DNA from: Streptomyces sp. WM6378
Lineage (GTDB): Bacteria; Actinomycetota; Actinomycetes; Streptomycetales; Streptomycetaceae
NCBI RefSeq assembly: GCF_001279695.1
Contig: NZ_LGDD01000133.1
Location: 99,562 to 163,561, forward strand
Length of the DNA stretch: 64,000 nucleotides
Direction: 5' to 3'
This document shows positions 8,155-16,890 of this stretch, piece after piece (within the stretch, counting starts at the first letter, position 1; every line of letters starts with the position of its first letter). The notes under the pieces are model-generated. The model made no database searches and had not been told where the DNA came from. It saw only the letters and a program-made list of their open reading frames with translations. Both the position numbers and the translations under genes were made by a program.

Positions 8155-8466
8155 CTATTGCAGGCAGACCAGGTCATGCTGCACTATGGCCACCAGGGCG
8201 GCTTCCAATCGGGAGGAAAGGCCCAGCTTCTCCAGGATATTTGCCACATGCTTTTTAACGGTGCGCTCCGAAATTCCCAGACGGTGCGCTATGCGCATAT
8301 TACTGCTAGCCACTCCCAGCAGATGCAACACTTCCCGCTCTCTGCCGGTCAGTCGAGATATGTCTACTTCACCGAGGAGCCCCAGAAGTGGCATCCCGGA
8401 GCAGCAGTTTTCCTGGTCTGTGGTGTTAAAGTCCTTTGGCACGATCTTCCCCCCGTTGTAGTCCAT
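8155..8466 (-). CDS. LuxR-type HTH regulator
   Basis: 103 residues from the ATG at 8466; no clear ribosome site, so the start may lie elsewhere. The C-terminal two thirds is a LuxR/NarL HTH: SRLTGREREVLHLLGVASS, then RIAHRLGISERTVKKHVANIL, ending in a short helix. The N-terminal 35 residues have no receiver or ligand domain, so it is a solo DNA-binding regulator. It is 171 bases upstream of the secreted cationic protein gene on the same strand and may control it. Confidence 0.78.
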   Translation of the reverse strand: MDYNGGKIVPKDFNTTDQENCCSGMPLLGLLGEVDISRLTGREREVLHLLGVASSNMRIAHRLGISERTVKKHVANILEKLGLSSRLEAALVAIVQHDLVCLQ

Positions 8467-9407
8467 GCCGCATAAGAGTATGAAACAGCCTGATGCTCGG
8501 CACCTCCGGATTCGAGGCGCACTATCGTGACTGATAGCGCGACTTCCTGCCCAGGTGACGGCTCTCGACCGGCGCAAAGAATTACATTGCAATCGCCGCA
8601 GATTGGGTCAGAATCTGCATATACATCAGCACTGATGCGCAACGCAATGAGCACGGAAACCTGATGCTACCTACTGCCCGACGGTCCTGAAGAACGCCGG
8701 TCCGGCTATATCTACCGATGCCACAGGTAGCTACGCCCCGCAATCACCCTCGGCGTAAACACTTCAGAAATCGAGTGCCCGGCGCTCCGCTAGTGCGAGC
8801 TGCGCAGACGGCACACTGAACGACCACATACTGCATCGAATTGACAGAAATCACTACGAGCCTCCCCCTCGGCATGCATCCACTATCAGATGCGTGCAGC
8901 GGTACGAGATCTTTGCTGGTTGACCGGCGGGGAATCAAGGAGTTTTGGCCTACTCGAACAAGGAAACGGCTGAAAATAATCGCCAAGTGGAGCCCTCCTC
9001 AGGCCAGTCACGTACCGTCCCGAAGAGAGGTCGCGTGGGACACTAGCCAGTAAAACGGGCCAGGTGTCACCATCGGGCACCCCTGCCCTGAACCTTCCTA
9101 GGCACCTAACGGAATCATTCGATTGGCACAAGCCTTGGCTCGAAACTGCCACTCGATTCCTGTTGGGTGATCGTCACTCGGTGAAGTGGCGTCTGCTGTC
9201 ACTGGTTCTTTCTGTACTGATGGTTGCGTGATGCTGCGCTGGTGTTTTCCATCCTGTGGGAGGCACCCTTCGGCAGTGCTTCCGCTAGGGTTTTAGCTGG
9301 TCGGGAACGTAGGGTGGGCCATACGGGTTGGGATGGTCGTGAAGCGATCCCGCAACGCGGCTGAACAACTCCTGCTGGCGAGTAGATGGCTAACGCTGCA
9401 CTGCTGG
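8467..9407. other. Gene-poor stretch of lower GC
   Basis: No reading frame here has Streptomyces codon bias, a ribosome site or recognisable motifs. Local A/T content is higher than in the core genome. I see nothing reliable apart from the 76-bp repeat that begins soon after it, at 9432. Confidence 0.5.
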
Positions 9408-9431
9408 TCAGCCCCGCTGAATGCGTGAGCG

Positions 9432-9507
9432 ATGCGTGAGCGGACGCGCGAGCACACGCCATCCTGGGCCGGACCGACCAGCAAGCCGGTCCTCGCTGAC
9501 TAGGCAA
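9432..9507. repeat. Imperfect 76-bp repeat, copy 2
   Basis: Second copy of the repeat at 3805-3880, same orientation, with substitutions and small indels. It lies 51 bases outside the left attachment repeat, and in the integrated state it encodes the extreme C-terminus of the integrase frame. Confidence 0.6.
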
Positions 9508-9558
9508 AATAGGACGACAGGGGAGCGGTCAAAACCGTCTGGCATGATCTTGCCGGGA

Positions 9559-9609
9559 CTTTTAATCCGTTGGTTGTCGGTTCGAGTCCGACATGGCCTA
9601 CCGGTCGCG
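9559..9609 (+). repeat. Left attachment repeat (tRNA-Lys 3' half)
   Basis: 51 bases identical to 32436-32486. The sequence is the 3' half of a tRNA-Lys: anticodon loop CTTTTAA, T arm GTCGG-TTCGAGT-CCGAC, and acceptor strand ATGGCCTA, plus CCGGTCGCG. The bases to its left do not form a D arm or acceptor 5' strand, so this is an attachment-site fragment and not a working tRNA gene. Confidence 0.88.
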
Positions 9610-11205
9610 GGAAGGGCTTCATAGCTCCTGACCTGCGCTTCAGTGCCCCGTCTGGCTTTGCTGGGCGGGGCGCTTCTGCGTTCTCGGCCCCCGTGCGTGA
9701 GCGAGGTGAGCCCGGGAGTGCGGGCGGCCCGGCGAGGGATGAGTTGGGCGGCCTTCTCAGCGATCTCCCGATCCAGCTCCGGGAGCAGGCTCGTGTACGT
9801 GTCCGAAGTGAGCGCGATGGTCGAGTGCCGCAGGGTCTCCTTCACCGCGTGGATGTCGCCGCCCCCACCGTGCGTGAGGGTCGCGGCGACGTGCCGCAGG
9901 TCCCGGAGCGTGATGGGCGGCAGGTCGGTGGTCGCGAGGATGCGGCGGAAGGTCTCGGAGACGGTCTCGGGGTGCAGCCACGAGCCGTCTTCCTGAGTGA
10001 AGACCTTGCCGGTGTCGTGCCACGTCTCGCCGCGCGCGAGTCGGGCCCGCTTCGTCTCCTCCTGGCGCTGCCGATGCGCCGTCAGGACGGTGACGTTCAG
10101 GCTGTCGAGCGCGATCGTGCTCGCGCTGCCGTCGGTCTTTGGCTCGGACTCGTACACGTCCCAGCCGTCGACGACGAGTTCCTTGGCCGGCGTGATGCTG
10201 CCGCCGACGAGGTCGACCTCGGTCCAGTCCTGGCCGACCCCTTCGCCTCGACGCAGGCCGCGGGTCCCGACGAGGTGGAAGAAGGCGTAGAGGTCATCGT
10301 CCTCGGCGGCGTCGAGGTACTCCCCGAACTGCTCCGGCGTCCACACCATGACCGCGCTCGGGATCTCGCCCGTCTCGCGCCAGCGCCGTACCCGCTCGGC
10401 GGTCCACAGCAGCGGCTTGGGCCGCTTGCCGGATTCGAGTTCGACGTGGGCAGCGGCGTTGAAGGTGATCAGCTGCTCGGAGATCGCGGAGTTGAGCGCG
10501 GCGCGCAGGGTGCGCCGGATGCTCTGCCGCGTCGCCGGTCCAGTGATCCGGCAGTACGGCTTCATCTCGGCGAGCTTGGCCCGCTCGGCGGCGAGCCGCT
10601 CCCGCTCGGCTGCGACGGGTCGTCCCGCCTTGCTCGGCTTGCATCGCACGACCTGTTCGCGCCGCTGCTGGTTCTCGGCCGCGATCACCTCGTTCTCGTC
10701 GGCGATGGCCTCGAACATGCGGACCAGGTGGCGGACGTTGAGCCGGTCAAGCCGTATGTGCCCGATGCGCGGCTTCAAGTGCACCTTGATGTGCGAGGCG
10801 TACCCGCCGGTCGTCCTGCGGCGGGGCTTTTTTCCCCCGATCCATTTGTCGAGCCCCCCTCCCCCGGGGGGAAGCGGCGCTTGGTCTCGTCGTAGTCCGG
10901 TATCGGCTCCTTGTCGGCCGACACCTGGGCGAGTAGATCGCCGATGCGCTGCCTACCGTCGGCGTCGTCCTCGTCCGGGGTCGCGAGTAGCGCGCGCAAC
11001 TTGTCGAGGTCGCCCTGCGCCTTCGTCTGGGAGTCGTAGCCGCTGCGGCGGAAGATGCGGCGGGTCTTCCCGTCCTCGCCGGGCGGCAGCTCCTGGCGCA
11101 CGTTCCACAGGCCGTGACGCCGGTTCTTCAACTTCGGGCACGACTGCCCGTACTGCTTGCCTGTCTCCGGGTTCCGGCACGCGCATCTCCGGAAGGTCGA
11201 GCCGC

Positions 11206-11955
11206 TCAACCCCGGCCCTCCTTGCTCGCAGGCTGGTAGACCTGCACGGCCTCGGGGCGCTTGAGCATCTCGAACTGCCGCATGTCATCAACCCACTTGG
11301 CGTCATAGGCAGGGGGACGGAGACCGAGGTCGGTCATCTCGTTGAGCACGGTGGCGAGGTCCTGGAGCCGGTCGAGGTACGCCCCGCGGGCCTTCTGAGT
11401 CTCTGCCGCGTTCTCGCCGTGCCGCTCACTGGCGAAGTGGTGTTGACCGCTGGCCTTGCGCAGCGCGGTCTGCGCGGCCTGGAGGCTGCGGTACACATCA
11501 GCGGGCACGGAGACCTTCTGCCAGACCCCCATGCGGTCCGGCCCGTCCTTGCCTCCGATACTCGTGTCGTCGACGACCATCCGGCCCTCTGCGGTGCGGA
11601 AGGCCGGCGGCTCCTCGCCGGTGATCCATCGCCAGGCGTAGTGCGGGTGCAACCCGCCCCAACGAGCAGGCGACGGCACACGGTCCGCGCTGCCGAGCGG
11701 CAGTGCCAGCAGGAGCGGCGGCACGCCGAGCGCGTACCCGAAGGTCATCAGCTCGTCGACGGTGACCTCGCGGCGGCGCTTGCCCTCCCTGTCCCGGCGG
11801 CCGGTCTCGATGTTCGTGATGGCCGCATACGTCAGCTCTGGCGCGCCGATCCGCGCGCACTCCTCCGCGAGCTGTTCGCGGTTGAGCCCGAGGCGCGTGC
11901 GGTGCATCCGGATCTGGTCGGCGACCAGGTCGCTCAAGATCTCGTGGCTGTGCAT
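11206..11955 (-). CDS. XRE-family repressor of the island
   Basis: 249 residues. The HTH_3 domain occupies about residues 8-75: RMHRTRLGLNREQLAEECARIG, then TYAAITNIETGRRD, with an insertion reading GKRRREVTVDELMTF before LGVPPLLLALP. The C-terminal part is of unknown function, with many charged helices. It ends 4 bases inside the integrase gene (TTGA overlap), so repressor and integrase are probably one minus-strand transcript, divergent from the excisionase-like gene. The pair of direct repeats in between is a likely operator. Confidence 0.82.
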   Translation of the reverse strand: MHSHEILSDLVADQIRMHRTRLGLNREQLAEECARIGAPELTYAAITNIETGRRDREGKRRREVTVDELMTFGYALGVPPLLLALPLGSADRVPSPARWGGLHPHYAWRWITGEEPPAFRTAEGRMVVDDTSIGGKDGPDRMGVWQKVSVPADVYRSLQAAQTALRKASGQHHFASERHGENAAETQKARGAYLDRLQDLATVLNEMTDLGLRPPAYDAKWVDDMRQFEMLKRPEAVQVYQPASKEGRG

Positions 11956-12048
11956 ATCGACACGCTAGCGCATCAGATTGCGTCGTGTCATTCGGTGACG
12001 TACTTTGTGATCAAGGTCGATTCGAACCGTCGACTGTGCAAATCGACA
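11949..12048. promoter_or_regulatory. Candidate repressor operator (direct repeats)
   Basis: TGTGCATATCGACA (11949-11962) and TGTGCAAATCGACA (12035-12048) are 13/14 identical, in the same orientation, and flank the gap between the divergent repressor and excisionase-like genes. Spaced identical boxes at such a switch suggest binding sites for the XRE protein. Confidence 0.5.
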
Positions 12049-12063
12049 TGATCGGAGACGTGA

Positions 12064-12327
12064 GTGGCTCACGCCCAGCACACCCGAGAGATGACCCACA
12101 CCGAGCTGCTCGCCCTGCCGGTTAGCTTCCCCCTGGAGACAGCCAACCGCGCCCTGGCCATCGGCCGGACGAATGGCTACTTCATGGCCAAGACCGGCAC
12201 CTACCCGGTACGCGTCCTCCAACACGGCCGCGCCTACCGGGTCACCCGCTACGACCTGCTGCGCTACCTCGGCCTTGAACCCATCCCGGTTGACCACACC
12301 AGCCCTGGCGAGACTCAAGCCGCGTGA
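12064..12327 (+). CDS. xis: Excisionase-like DNA-binding protein
   Basis: 87 residues, GTG start with GGAGA upstream. The region LPLETANRALAIGRTNGYFMAK-type helix (here beginning at PLETANRALAIG) followed by a basic turn and VRVLQHGRAYRVTRYDLLRYLG is the small winged-helix pattern of MerR-like excisionases. Size and place, divergent from the repressor and integrase, fit a recombination directionality factor. Recognition is by pattern only. Confidence 0.7.
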   Translation: MAHAQHTREMTHTELLALPVSFPLETANRALAIGRTNGYFMAKTGTYPVRVLQHGRAYRVTRYDLLRYLGLEPIPVDHTSPGETQAA

Positions 12328-12462
12328 TGCCGTCCCCGTTCTAAACCTCTACGAGAGAACGGCGGCACGGGGTGCGAACGACCAAGCCCGCCCCGTACCG
12401 CCGCACGGAGATTTCCTCATGAAGAAGCCTACCCAGCCTCACTGTCTCAAGGTGGTCGTCGC

Positions 12463-13296
12463 GTGAGCCTCGACGCCATGGACTGGGTGTGGAACCGGTC
12501 CGCTGCCAAGGGCAACGCCCGCATGGTCATGGTGGCCATCGCGGACAAGTGCCCCGGCCCCGACTGCACTGCCTACGCCGGTACAGCGATGCTCATGCGA
12601 TACGTCAACGCGTCACGTACGTCCGTCAGGGAATCGATCGACAAGCTGATTGCCCTGGGCGAGCTGGAGATGGTCGTGGGCGCCAAGGGGCCTCGTGGCG
12701 AGACGGTGTACCGCCTTCCACATGCCGTCGGGCACTCTCGTTTCACGTCCCAAGAGCCTGGTCTCCAGGGAGTTGGAATCCGGTCCGGGCCGGATCTCGC
12801 CCCGGATCGGAAACCGGCCCGCCGAGGATCGGAATCCGGTCCCGGTGGGGGGCGGAAACCGATCACCGGGGGAGCGGATATCTGCCCCCAGAACGCAAAG
12901 AACCAGGAAGAACACAAGGAACAGCAGCGCACGCCCCGTTCGGCCACTGTCCTCCCCTGCAGAGTGCAGCAACTTGACTCCGCCCTGCAGACGGCCGGGA
13001 TTTCCGTCCGATGGAATGGCGGAACGAGTGAGCAGCGGGAGGCGGAGGGCCTAGTGGAACGGCACGGCGTCGCCGTGCTCGTCAACCGCGCCCTGAACCG
13101 AGGTGGCGCAGCCGACATGCCCAAGCCGGCCCGCTATTGGCTGAAGGTCTGGGGCGACCTCGACCACAGGCCGGACAACACCGCAGACCGAGGCGCGAAC
13201 GTCCTTCATCTGCGCCCCACCACCCCTCACAGCCACACCGACCTCCTGACCGCAGGTCTCGTTCTGCTCGCCGAGCAGGAAGGAATCGCCCAGTGA
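12463..13296 (+). CDS. Winged-helix protein, possible replication or regulatory gene
   Basis: 277 residues, GTG start. The N-terminal 90 residues form a winged helix of the type seen in phage and plasmid replication initiators and island regulators: ALDAMDW-type start (VSLDAMDWVWNRSAAKGNAR), then NASRTSVRESIDKLIALGEL and a wing TVYRLP. The centre is Gly/Pro/Ser-rich and probably unstructured. The C-terminal 90 residues (QLDSALQTAGISVRW ... YWLKVWGDLDHRP) look folded. The stop overlaps the next start (GTGA). Exact role unknown. Confidence 0.65.
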   Translation: MSLDAMDWVWNRSAAKGNARMVMVAIADKCPGPDCTAYAGTAMLMRYVNASRTSVRESIDKLIALGELEMVVGAKGPRGETVYRLPHAVGHSRFTSQEPGLQGVGIRSGPDLAPDRKPARRGSESGPGGGRKPITGGADICPQNAKNQEEHKEQQRTPRSATVLPCRVQQLDSALQTAGISVRWNGGTSEQREAEGLVERHGVAVLVNRALNRGGAADMPKPARYWLKVWGDLDHRPDNTADRGANVLHLRPTTPHSHTDLLTAGLVLLAEQEGIAQ

Positions 13297-13508
13297 ACCG
13301 CCGGGAGGCCGCAGCCTTGTTGAACCACTCGTCGGTCGCCGAAAGCAGCAGGCTGTACGCGCCGATCGACGTCGGGCACCAAGCCGACGATGCCGCCACC
13401 GGCGAGGGGCGGGGGGTGGACAATCTCCGAGCCATTGCATCTGCCCTCGGCTGGCCGGGTATCCGCTCTGTGGTCCGCACCTACGCGTCGGAAGGCGGCG
13501 CCGAGTGA
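13293..13508 (+). CDS. Small island protein, unknown
   Basis: 71 residues from a GTG at 13293 that overlaps the upstream stop; its own stop overlaps the next GTG. NRREAAALLNHSSV at the start looks like a short helix-turn-helix entry, but the rest (GVDNLRAIASALGWPGIR) is too short to classify. The double overlaps show that it is translated as part of the island's early operon. Confidence 0.55.
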   Translation: MNRREAAALLNHSSVAESSRLYAPIDVGHQADDAATGEGRGVDNLRAIASALGWPGIRSVVRTYASEGGAE

Positions 13509-14053
13509 AGCACGGTGAAATCGCAGCCCTGTTGGCCTATGCAGGCAAGCTGGACGGTCGCATACGACGCCACATGACCAACGAGCAGCAAGCCGCGGAG
13601 ACCATACGCAACTGGGCCACACCACTGGCCAACGTCCCCTCCACAGTTAGTGCGTGCCACTGGGATGCGGCCCGCGCGGTACGCCGCTATTACGAACAGC
13701 GTGAGGGTGATCGCTCGGCGCAGTTCCGGCCGATCGAGCCGGGCGACATCCTCGCCGCGTGGGCGCCTTTCCGGGGAGAACTTCTGAGCCGGCACGTGGA
13801 CCCCGTGCCGACCGCTGACGCCGACGACGCGGCAGCGTACTGCTCTGAACTGTCAGCCTCCCGCGCTGCGGTGGCCAGCGGACTCACCGCCCCCAGCGGT
13901 CAGCGTCGGCTCGGCAGAGGCCCAGGGTGGTCCACATCAGGAAGTGCCGCCGGCGGACCGATTCCAGCCCAGATCCGGCGCGAGCTTGCCCAGCTTCGCC
14001 TCAAGGGAGCTCGTGCCGGGCAGTCGCACTTGATCCGGGTGCGCGCCGCCTGA
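13505..14053 (+). CDS. Island protein of unknown function
   Basis: 182 residues, third of three genes joined by GTGA overlaps. VKHGEIAALLAYAGKLDGR, then TIRNWATPLANVP, WDAARAVRRYYEQRE and FRPIEPGDILAAWAPFR suggest a helical protein; the last 60 residues are Gly/Ser/Arg-rich. Similar proteins occur in Streptomyces integrative elements after the winged-helix gene (recollection), but no function is known to me. Confidence 0.6.
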   Translation: MKHGEIAALLAYAGKLDGRIRRHMTNEQQAAETIRNWATPLANVPSTVSACHWDAARAVRRYYEQREGDRSAQFRPIEPGDILAAWAPFRGELLSRHVDPVPTADADDAAAYCSELSASRAAVASGLTAPSGQRRLGRGPGWSTSGSAAGGPIPAQIRRELAQLRLKGARAGQSHLIRVRAA

Positions 14054-14583
14054 CCATGCGCCGGGTACCCAAGGGACGGTTCGCCACCCCTTGGGCACCC
14101 GGGATGCGCTCACGATCTCGCGCCGCCAACGGGCAGATGAGGAAACGGGCAGCCTTGCGAGGGGCGGTCTCGCTGGGCGTGAGGCCCTTCGAGCGACGGA
14201 CGCCCGGCGCCCCCATCGGCCTGTCGGCCGACGTGTCCCGCCGGGGGCTCTCCCGCAGCCGCGGTCGGCCGGTGAGGACGGCTCGCGCGAGGACGTGCTG
14301 AGGAAGGGGGGGCATCGATGTGTCCCCGTGCCGTGGCCGCCGCTGGTTGTGCTGCTCCACGTACTGGCAGCTGCCGCGCTCGGACGGCTGAACTACCTGC
14401 GGGGCGCGGTGATCCACCGCAGGCGGAGGAACCCAGGCTCCGTCGTCGTGCCGCGAGGGCCGTTGCCGTGCTCGGGCCGAAGGCGCAGCTGAGCCCGGAT
14501 CCCTGGCGGACACGGACCAGACAGGACGCGCCACGAGGTGCTGCTGTAGCCAGGAATGGCCTTCTTGCGGGCAGAGTCCTCTA
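14054..14583. other. 530 bases without a recognisable gene
   Basis: Open frames exist on both strands but lack ribosome sites, codon bias and family motifs. It separates the integration module from the first ArsR module. Confidence 0.45.
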
Positions 14584-14605
14584 GAATTGAAGAGTTCTTC
14601 AATTC
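14584..14605. promoter_or_regulatory. AT-rich palindrome, probable ArsR operator 1
   Basis: GAATTGAAGA-GT-TCTTCAATTC, two perfect 10-base arms with a 2-base centre, in otherwise G/C-rich DNA. It lies upstream of the ArsR operon starting at 14649. The half-site GAATTG also occurs in the palindromes beside the two other ArsR genes of the island. Confidence 0.75.
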
Positions 14606-14648
14606 GCTAGTTGCCGTGGTGAACAAGTCACGGAGGAAGCGGTCAGTA

Positions 14649-14822
14649 GTGGGCGGGTTCACCGAGGCGCTGCAAGAGCGCGTGCGCAACGCGCGGGAGG
14701 CGCTGAAGGCGGCCCTGGAGGCGGAGGATGCCTACGAGGTGTCGCTGGCGCAGGGCGAGCTGGAGGATGCGCTGCGGCTGGCCCGGAAACACGGGATCGA
14801 CGTCGGGGCGGAGGAAGGGTGA
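14649..14822 (+). CDS. Small helical protein heading the ArsR-1 operon
   Basis: 57 residues from a GTG at 14649; GGAGG lies at 14632-14636. Earlier in-frame starts would place the operator inside the gene. The sequence is almost all helix (TEALQERVRNAREALKAALE ... LEDALRLARKHG) with alternating charge. The stop overlaps the ArsR start (GTGA). No family is recognised; it may be a partner or modulator of the regulator. Confidence 0.55.
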   Translation: MGGFTEALQERVRNAREALKAALEAEDAYEVSLAQGELEDALRLARKHGIDVGAEEG

Positions 14823-15172
14823 TCGGGGTGCCGGTTCCGCTGTATCAGGCGAAGGCGGAGTTCTTCCGGATGCTGGGGCATCCGGTGCGCATCCGGGTGC
14901 TGGAGCTGCTGCAGGACGGGCCGCTGCCGGTGCGGGATCTGCTGGCGGCGATCGAGATCGAGGCGTCGAACCTGTCTCAACAGCTGGCGGTGCTGCGCCG
15001 CTCCGGCATCGTGACCGCGACCCGGGAGGGCTCGACCGTGGTGTATGAGCTGGCCGGCGGGGACGTCGCGGAGCTGCTGGCCGCTGCGCGGCGGATTCTG
15101 TCGGCGCTGCTGGCCGGGCAGCAGGACCTGCTGGCGCAGCTGCATGAGGCGGACGAGGCGGCCACCTCGTGA
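14819..15172 (+). CDS. ArsR-family repressor 1, cysteine-free
   Basis: 117 residues, GTG start after GGAGGAAGG. Winged HTH: PLYQAKAEFFRMLGHPVRIR, LELLQDG, LSQQLAVLRRSGIV (recognition helix) and REGSTVVYEL (wing). There is no cysteine anywhere, so metal or persulfide sensing through Cys is excluded. A coiled C-terminal helix (AARRILSALLAGQQDLLAQL) probably makes the dimer. It is nearly the same protein as the ArsR at 26805-27146. It overlaps the next gene by 4 nt. Confidence 0.88.
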   Translation: MIGVPVPLYQAKAEFFRMLGHPVRIRVLELLQDGPLPVRDLLAAIEIEASNLSQQLAVLRRSGIVTATREGSTVVYELAGGDVAELLAAARRILSALLAGQQDLLAQLHEADEAATS

Positions 15173-15639
15173 CGGGTACGGGCTGGTTGCGGCCGTGGCG
15201 CAGGGGCAAGCCGGTCGCGGCGGTGGAGCATGTGCCGCCCCAGGTGCGGCGGCATGTCGTGTCGGTGCCGGTGGGACCGCAGGCGGTGGCCCGGGCCCGG
15301 GAGGCGGTGGCTGCACGCTTCGCGGAGGCCGGGGTTATGGCCCGGTCGGCGTTCGCCGATGTGGTGCTGCTGGTGGTCAGTGAGCTGGTCGCCAACGTGC
15401 TGCGGCACGCGCCGCGCTCACCCTTCGCCGGTGTCGGGATAACGGTCGGCTCGGGACAGTTGGTGATCAGCGTGGAGGACACCGGGCCCTCCATGCCTGA
15501 GCTGTCCGGTGACGGCATGGGCGCGGGGTTGCGCATGGTGGCCGAGCTGGCCGCGGACTACGACGGGGACCTCAGCTGTGAGCCGGCCTTCCACCACAGC
15601 GGGAAGATCGTTCTTGTCCGGTTCGAGGTCCCCAGGTGA
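15169..15639 (+). CDS. RsbW-like ATP-binding (anti-sigma kinase family) protein
   Basis: 156 residues. The HATPase_c fold shows SELVANVLRHA (N box), VEDTGPSMPEL (G1 box) and GMGAGLRMVAELA (G2 box), the pattern of the short RsbW/SpoIIAB-like kinases common in Streptomyces. It starts within the ArsR stop (GTGA), so it is under the same control. It could bind a sigma factor or a STAS protein; the island's STAS gene at 23778 is a candidate partner (inference). Confidence 0.82.
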   Translation: MTGTGWLRPWRRGKPVAAVEHVPPQVRRHVVSVPVGPQAVARAREAVAARFAEAGVMARSAFADVVLLVVSELVANVLRHAPRSPFAGVGITVGSGQLVISVEDTGPSMPELSGDGMGAGLRMVAELAADYDGDLSCEPAFHHSGKIVLVRFEVPR

Positions 15640-15676
15640 GGCTTGCGATGTTCGTGACGACTGTGGAGGTGACGCG

Positions 15677-15853
15677 ATGAGTGACGAGACCACCGACGCG
15701 CGGCCGGTACGCGGCAAGAAGGCCGCGAAAGACGTGGAGCAACAGAAGGAGAGCGGCGTCGCGCTGCGGGCCTTCTTCTACATTTTCGGCACGCATTTGT
15801 TCGCCGGGTTCGTGTGGCTGCTGTTCTACGTCGGCGAGCACGCCCACAAGTAG
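15677..15853 (+). CDS. Small single-pass membrane protein (DUF6126-like)
   Basis: 58 residues, ATG at 15677 after GGAGGTG. A charged N-terminus (KKAAKDVEQQKES) is followed by one membrane helix containing ALRAFFYIFGTHLFAGFVW. The FYxxxTHxFAGF core resembles DUF6126 proteins of Streptomyces (from memory), which have no known function. It follows the RsbW-like gene by 37 bases. Nothing reliable is seen in the next 290 bases. Confidence 0.65.
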   Translation: MSDETTDARPVRGKKAAKDVEQQKESGVALRAFFYIFGTHLFAGFVWLLFYVGEHAHK

Positions 15854-16146
15854 GGAACAACCAGTCATGACCGCTGTCGTGGGGCATGGTGACCTCGCCC
15901 CGTGGAACCTGGCGCTCCTTGAAGAAGATCTCAGCGCCCGGCTCGTGCGCGACGCCGCCTCCCCCCGCCGGTCCTCCTGCTGCCGCCGACCAATGACAGG
16001 CCGTGCCGGGGCTCTTGGCATGTCCAAGGACTCCGATCTGGCTTGAGACACCACAACGAGATCGTGCGCACCAACGTCACGGACTGGACCTGGTATTGGA
16101 TTCCCATCGCTGCATGGCGAACGGCCCCTGAGGCTCCGCTCCAAGA

Positions 16147-16701
16147 TCAGGGGTTCCCAGTGCGCCGCGCGAGACGGGCGTGGTGGGTCGGCCTGGCCAG
16201 TCCAGGGTCGGGGCCCAACAGCGGAGAGTCGTGACAGTTCGCCCCGGCCAGAACACGGCCGAGCGGGATTTCGCAGCCGTCTGTCATGCCGGAGCGTTTC
16301 AGGCCCTGTTTTCCCCGGTCGACCGGGGAGCGCCCGGCGGCCTCACCACCGCCGGGGGCCTTGGTGATGGAGCCATCGATGGCGACCTGATCCAGCATTA
16401 GGCCGACGATGCGGTCGTAGGAGTCGAGCGGGGTCTGCTTCAACTGGCTGAAAATGCCGAGGCGGATCCACTCGTCGCGACGGCTGCGGATGGTGCTGGC
16501 CGAGCAGGCCGTGTCAGCGATCGCCTCGTAGGGGCAGCCGAACCGCAGCAACTGCAGAAGCTTGTCGAACACGATCCGGTCACTGATGCGCGGACGGTGG
16601 CAGCGCAGAGGATGGTCCGGGTGGTAGAGCGGCCGCTGAGGCAGCAGCGCCGAGAACTGGTCCCACAGCGGTTCGGTCAGCCATGACGGAAGGACGGGCA
16701 C
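16147..16701 (-). pseudogene. IS5-family transposase, truncated
   Basis: The N-terminal half of an IS5-type transposase: LTEPLWDQFSALLPQRP, a helix-turn-helix region GCPYEAIADTACSASTIRSR, and the first catalytic part LDQVAIDGSITKAPGGGE (the D of DDE). The frame ends about 185 residues in, where full proteins need about 270, and the remaining DDE residues are missing. It is a dead insertion remnant, with no clear terminal inverted repeats. Confidence 0.82.
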
Positions 16702-16838
16702 AGGTCTCCCCGGTGATCACAGAGCCTCGCGCTGGGGCTGGCGGCAGCGATCGCCTCGACTGCCTGCGTCCGACTGATAGGTCCTTCCCGAACGTCGCCG
16801 CATCCTGGTCGCGCCGTTCTGGGGTTGACCATCTCGTA

Positions 16839-16869
16839 TCAGTGTTGTCATCATCGATGACAACGCTGA
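16839..16869. promoter_or_regulatory. TetR-type operator
   Basis: TCAGTGTTGTCATC-atc-GATGACAACGCTGA: 14-base arms with one mismatch, 3-base centre, starting 52 bases before the TetR gene. Position and symmetry fit an autoregulatory operator. Confidence 0.72.
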
Positions 16870-16890
16870 TGACTTGGAGGGTGGGCGGAT

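Larger units (their letters stand above)
9408..11209 (-). pseudogene. int: Tyrosine integrase, frameshifted
   Basis: The N-terminal part (from a TTG at 11209 with AAGGAGG upstream) runs to about 10,870 and ends in ETKRRF. The rest continues in another frame as LDKWIGGKKPRRR ... HIKVHLKPRIGHIRLDRL, so a one-base deficit lies in the C6TC5G6 tract at 10854-10871. The catalytic domain is complete: RGLRRGE (Arg I), TLRDLRHVAATL (Arg II), TLRHSTIAL (His) and DTYTSLLPE (Tyr). The 3' end runs through the attachment repeat (translated TGRPCRTRTDNQRIK) and into flanking DNA, so integration changes the last residues. It may be an inactive gene, a -1 programmed shift or a sequence error. Confidence 0.85.

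Noticed and set aside
9559..9609. A complete tRNA-Lys gene at the left repeat
   Set aside because: Only the anticodon loop onward is present; the 5' acceptor strand and D arm are missing.
12463..13296. A RepSA-type replication initiator, making the island an AICE
   Set aside because: No rolling-circle Rep motifs and no TraB-type translocase in the island; only a winged helix is visible.
14091..14492. Plus-strand frame with a hydrophobic stretch (PPLVVLLHVLAAAALG)
   Set aside because: No ribosome site, poor codon pattern and Arg-rich flanks; probably chance in GC-rich DNA.
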